Source: Croceicoccus marinus (GTDB lineage Bacteria > Pseudomonadota > Alphaproteobacteria > Sphingomonadales > Sphingomonadaceae). From it: 64,000 nucleotides of DNA. The number at the start of each line of letters is the position of its first letter. Position 1 is the stretch's first letter. The stretch lies in the NCBI RefSeq assembly GCF_001661675.2, contig NZ_CP019602.1, positions 1,389,501 through 1,453,500 of the forward strand, in the 5' to 3' direction. Below, piece by piece: positions 63,301 through 64,000 of the stretch. Under the pieces are notes generated by a model. That model saw nothing but the letters and a program-made list of their open reading frames with translations, was not told the DNA's origin and searched no databases. The translations under genes and the position numbers were made by a program.

Positions 63301-64000
63301 GGCCCGCGGGCACGCTGTTCTCCTTCGCCGGGCAGCCGGACCAGACATTGTCCGGTCCGCTTGCGGTCGCGGCCGATTTCTCGGGCCGGGTCCAGCGGCC
63401 CGAACTGCAGGGCATCGTGCGCGGCCAGAACCTGACCTATGAAAACCAGACCTATGGCACCCGGCTGACGCGCATGAACCTGCGCGGCCAGTTCACCGGC
63501 AGCCGGTTCGAGCTTGAGAACCTGGACGCACGCGCCGGGGACGGCACGGTCTCGGCGCAGGGCTTCGTCAGTCTTGCGGCGGAAAGCGGCTATCCGATGG
63601 ATATCCAGGTCACCATGGACGAGGCGCAGCTGGCCGACAGCGACGCGCTGGCCGCGACCGCGACGGGCAATCTGGCGCTGACCAAGCAGGCGGGCCAGAC
63701 CGCGCTGCTGTCGGGCCGGATCCGCCTGCCCGAGACGCGCTACAAGATCGTCACGCAGGCAGCGGCCGAGGTGCCCACCCTGACCGGCGTGCGCTTCAAG
63801 CCGCCGCGCGGACCGCAGCGCATCACCGGCGACGAACCCGCCGAACCGCAGCCAGGCCTGCTTGACATGGTCCGGCTGGACCTGACGGTGGTGGCGCCCG
63901 AAAGGCTGTATGTCTCGGGCATGGGGCTTGAAAGCGAGTGGAGTGCCGATCTCAACCTGACGGGCACCAGCGCATCGCCCAGCCTGGCGGGCACCATCGA
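60315..64000 (+). CDS. tamB: Translocation and assembly module TamB (partial, runs off the window)
   Basis: The frame opens with ATG at 60315 and stays open for over 1220 codons to the window end. The N-terminal membrane anchor is ILKWIGIVLAGLVALVAILL, followed by VINDLAVRDPQGVFLTSPEI-TVDWRPF, the AsmA/TamB opening. The rest is long beta-rich repeats (blocks such as ADLTLDGEFATPAVDYQITA), as in TamB/DUF490 bridge proteins that span the periplasm and guide outer-membrane proteins or lipids. The conserved C-terminal DUF490 domain lies partly or wholly outside. One base overlaps tamA. Confidence 0.92.
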   Translation, partial: MADEATMPPEDTAQPTDGAAEDARTEHHRGRTILKWIGIVLAGLVALVAILLLLLNTGPGKRFIIGQLEGMEFENGMEIGIGSIDGSIYGEMVINDLAVRDPQGVFLTSPEITVDWRPFAFVNNHVDVRSLTSPLITLQRLPEFNETPPSEDPLLPDLDIDVNRLRIDRFVAEAPVAGERRVASMAGEVHISDGRAQVQFAANTLRERGSNAPGGDRLALTLDAVPEENRLDIDLALDAPGDGVIAAMAGLTEPLTVRLDGEGDWQSWSGDLDANLAGSEFARLDLTARDGTISVEGPTRVARLFDGPTAALLGPVLNIDLTAALEERSAQLSGGVGSDAFRLDTDGGIDLSDNSFDDLDVRFVLFRPSALAENLAGRGISADLTLDGEFATPAVDYQITAARIAMNDMGIENLRASGNANVRSDQILIPVTASIGRITGVDTVAGGSLQDVRLSGDIAIEEARILSDNMTITSDRLNADLVLLADTSTGIYTGAIDGRLDDYRIESVGIFDITTDVDLTTEANGGFALAGRVGVRSTRIENESLADFLGGNAVAGADIRYGGDGTLRFRNLRLESPGVRITGGYGSYSPDGRIALNADGVSEAYGAIGVRVAGTISDPDARITAERPGLGIGLANLDARVTGAPGGYRLVADADTDYGPLTADVVLGMGDVTTLEISEANLGGIAFAGSLRQTPAGPFAGQLIADGQGLGGVVRLSAQGQYQQALVNLRARNTQLPGPGNFAVESAIVDAQIVLYDQPLVKADAQLAGFTYGTTRLAAGRVKVDYRDGRGNAQLLAEGVAGVPFRVAANADLQPDLWRIAAKGRARGIEFSTNGPARIVPGDDGSYELLPSRIDLGGGQIRLAGNYGDGIKLQSRLEDIDIAIANAFSPELGLGGKASGSLDFLQTSPGAFPRADARIHIDDFTRTTAAAVSQPVDINFVGKLLADGGEARAVLRRSGTVIGRMVASLRPLPPGSGDWVTRMMAAPLGGGFRYNGPAGTLFSFAGQPDQTLSGPLAVAADFSGRVQRPELQGIVRGQNLTYENQTYGTRLTRMNLRGQFTGSRFELENLDARAGDGTVSAQGFVSLAAESGYPMDIQVTMDEAQLADSDALAATATGNLALTKQAGQTALLSGRIRLPETRYKIVTQAAAEVPTLTGVRFKPPRGPQRITGDEPAEPQPGLLDMVRLDLTVVAPERLYVSGMGLESEWSADLNLTGTSASPSLAGTI

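Overview
The window looks like a chromosomal segment of a GC-rich alphaproteobacterium, most likely a sphingomonad (Sphingomonadales, Erythrobacter/Novosphingobium-like). This rests on codon and base composition, the protein sequences and the kinds of insertion sequence present; no rRNA or other species marker is in view, so the placement is inference.

Left part (1-14.75 kb): an accessory region. A leftward operon of seven genes (5750 to 1) encodes three single TerD-domain proteins, two larger TerA/TerD-type proteins, a TerC-like DUF475 membrane protein and, at the edge, the start of a probable ATP-grasp enzyme. This is a ter stress-response module. After it come a decayed IS110 transposase, a short intergenic repeat family, an IS91-type element carrying a tyrosine recombinase plus an HUH transposase, a two-gene cassette of unknown function (zinc-ribbon protein plus large TPR protein, 9557-12874), an intact IS5-family element with a TTA target duplication, a 111-bp foldback sequence, and an AlpA-like regulator that sits just before a 20-bp sequence resembling a tRNA 3' end. 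The last pair looks like the end of an integrated island.

Junction (14.75-17.2 kb): fragments of an MscS-type channel gene and of an SLC13 transporter gene meet tail to tail, as expected from a deletion that removed both 3' ends. A PilZ protein and a MarR regulator follow.

Core (17.2-50.2 kb): a nearly complete flagellar locus. Leftward genes are slt-flhA-fliA, flgA-flgM-flgN, and a MotA-like gene with a tiny MotB-like gene. Rightward genes are flgBCDEFGHIJKL-motAB-pilZ, then (after leftward fliC) a sigma54 activator-fliEFGHIJ, fliKLMNOPQR-flhB and fliDS. Three excellent sigma54 promoters (TGGCACG-N4-TTGC) precede flgB, flgA and the slt-flhA-fliA operon, and a weaker one precedes fliK. A CTTAA-N16-CCG motif precedes fliC and flgM and probably is the sigma28 (FliA) promoter. 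The logic is therefore: sigma54 activator switches on basal body, hook, fliA and flgA; FliA, restrained by FlgM until the hook is finished, switches on flagellin. The gene set (FliD, FliS, FlgM, FlgN, FliA, activator beside fliE, no FlaF/FlbT) resembles lateral or gamma/beta-type flagella rather than the classical alphaproteobacterial set. FliM lacks the usual CheY-binding N-terminus and no che gene is in view. FlgD and FlgE are unusually short.

Right part (50.7-64 kb): a four-gene nucleotide-sugar/glycosyltransferase set directly after fliS (possible flagellin or surface glycan modification), an ABC-F ATPase, a YihY/BrkB membrane protein, and divergent tamA-tamB for outer-membrane protein assembly, with tamB running off the window.
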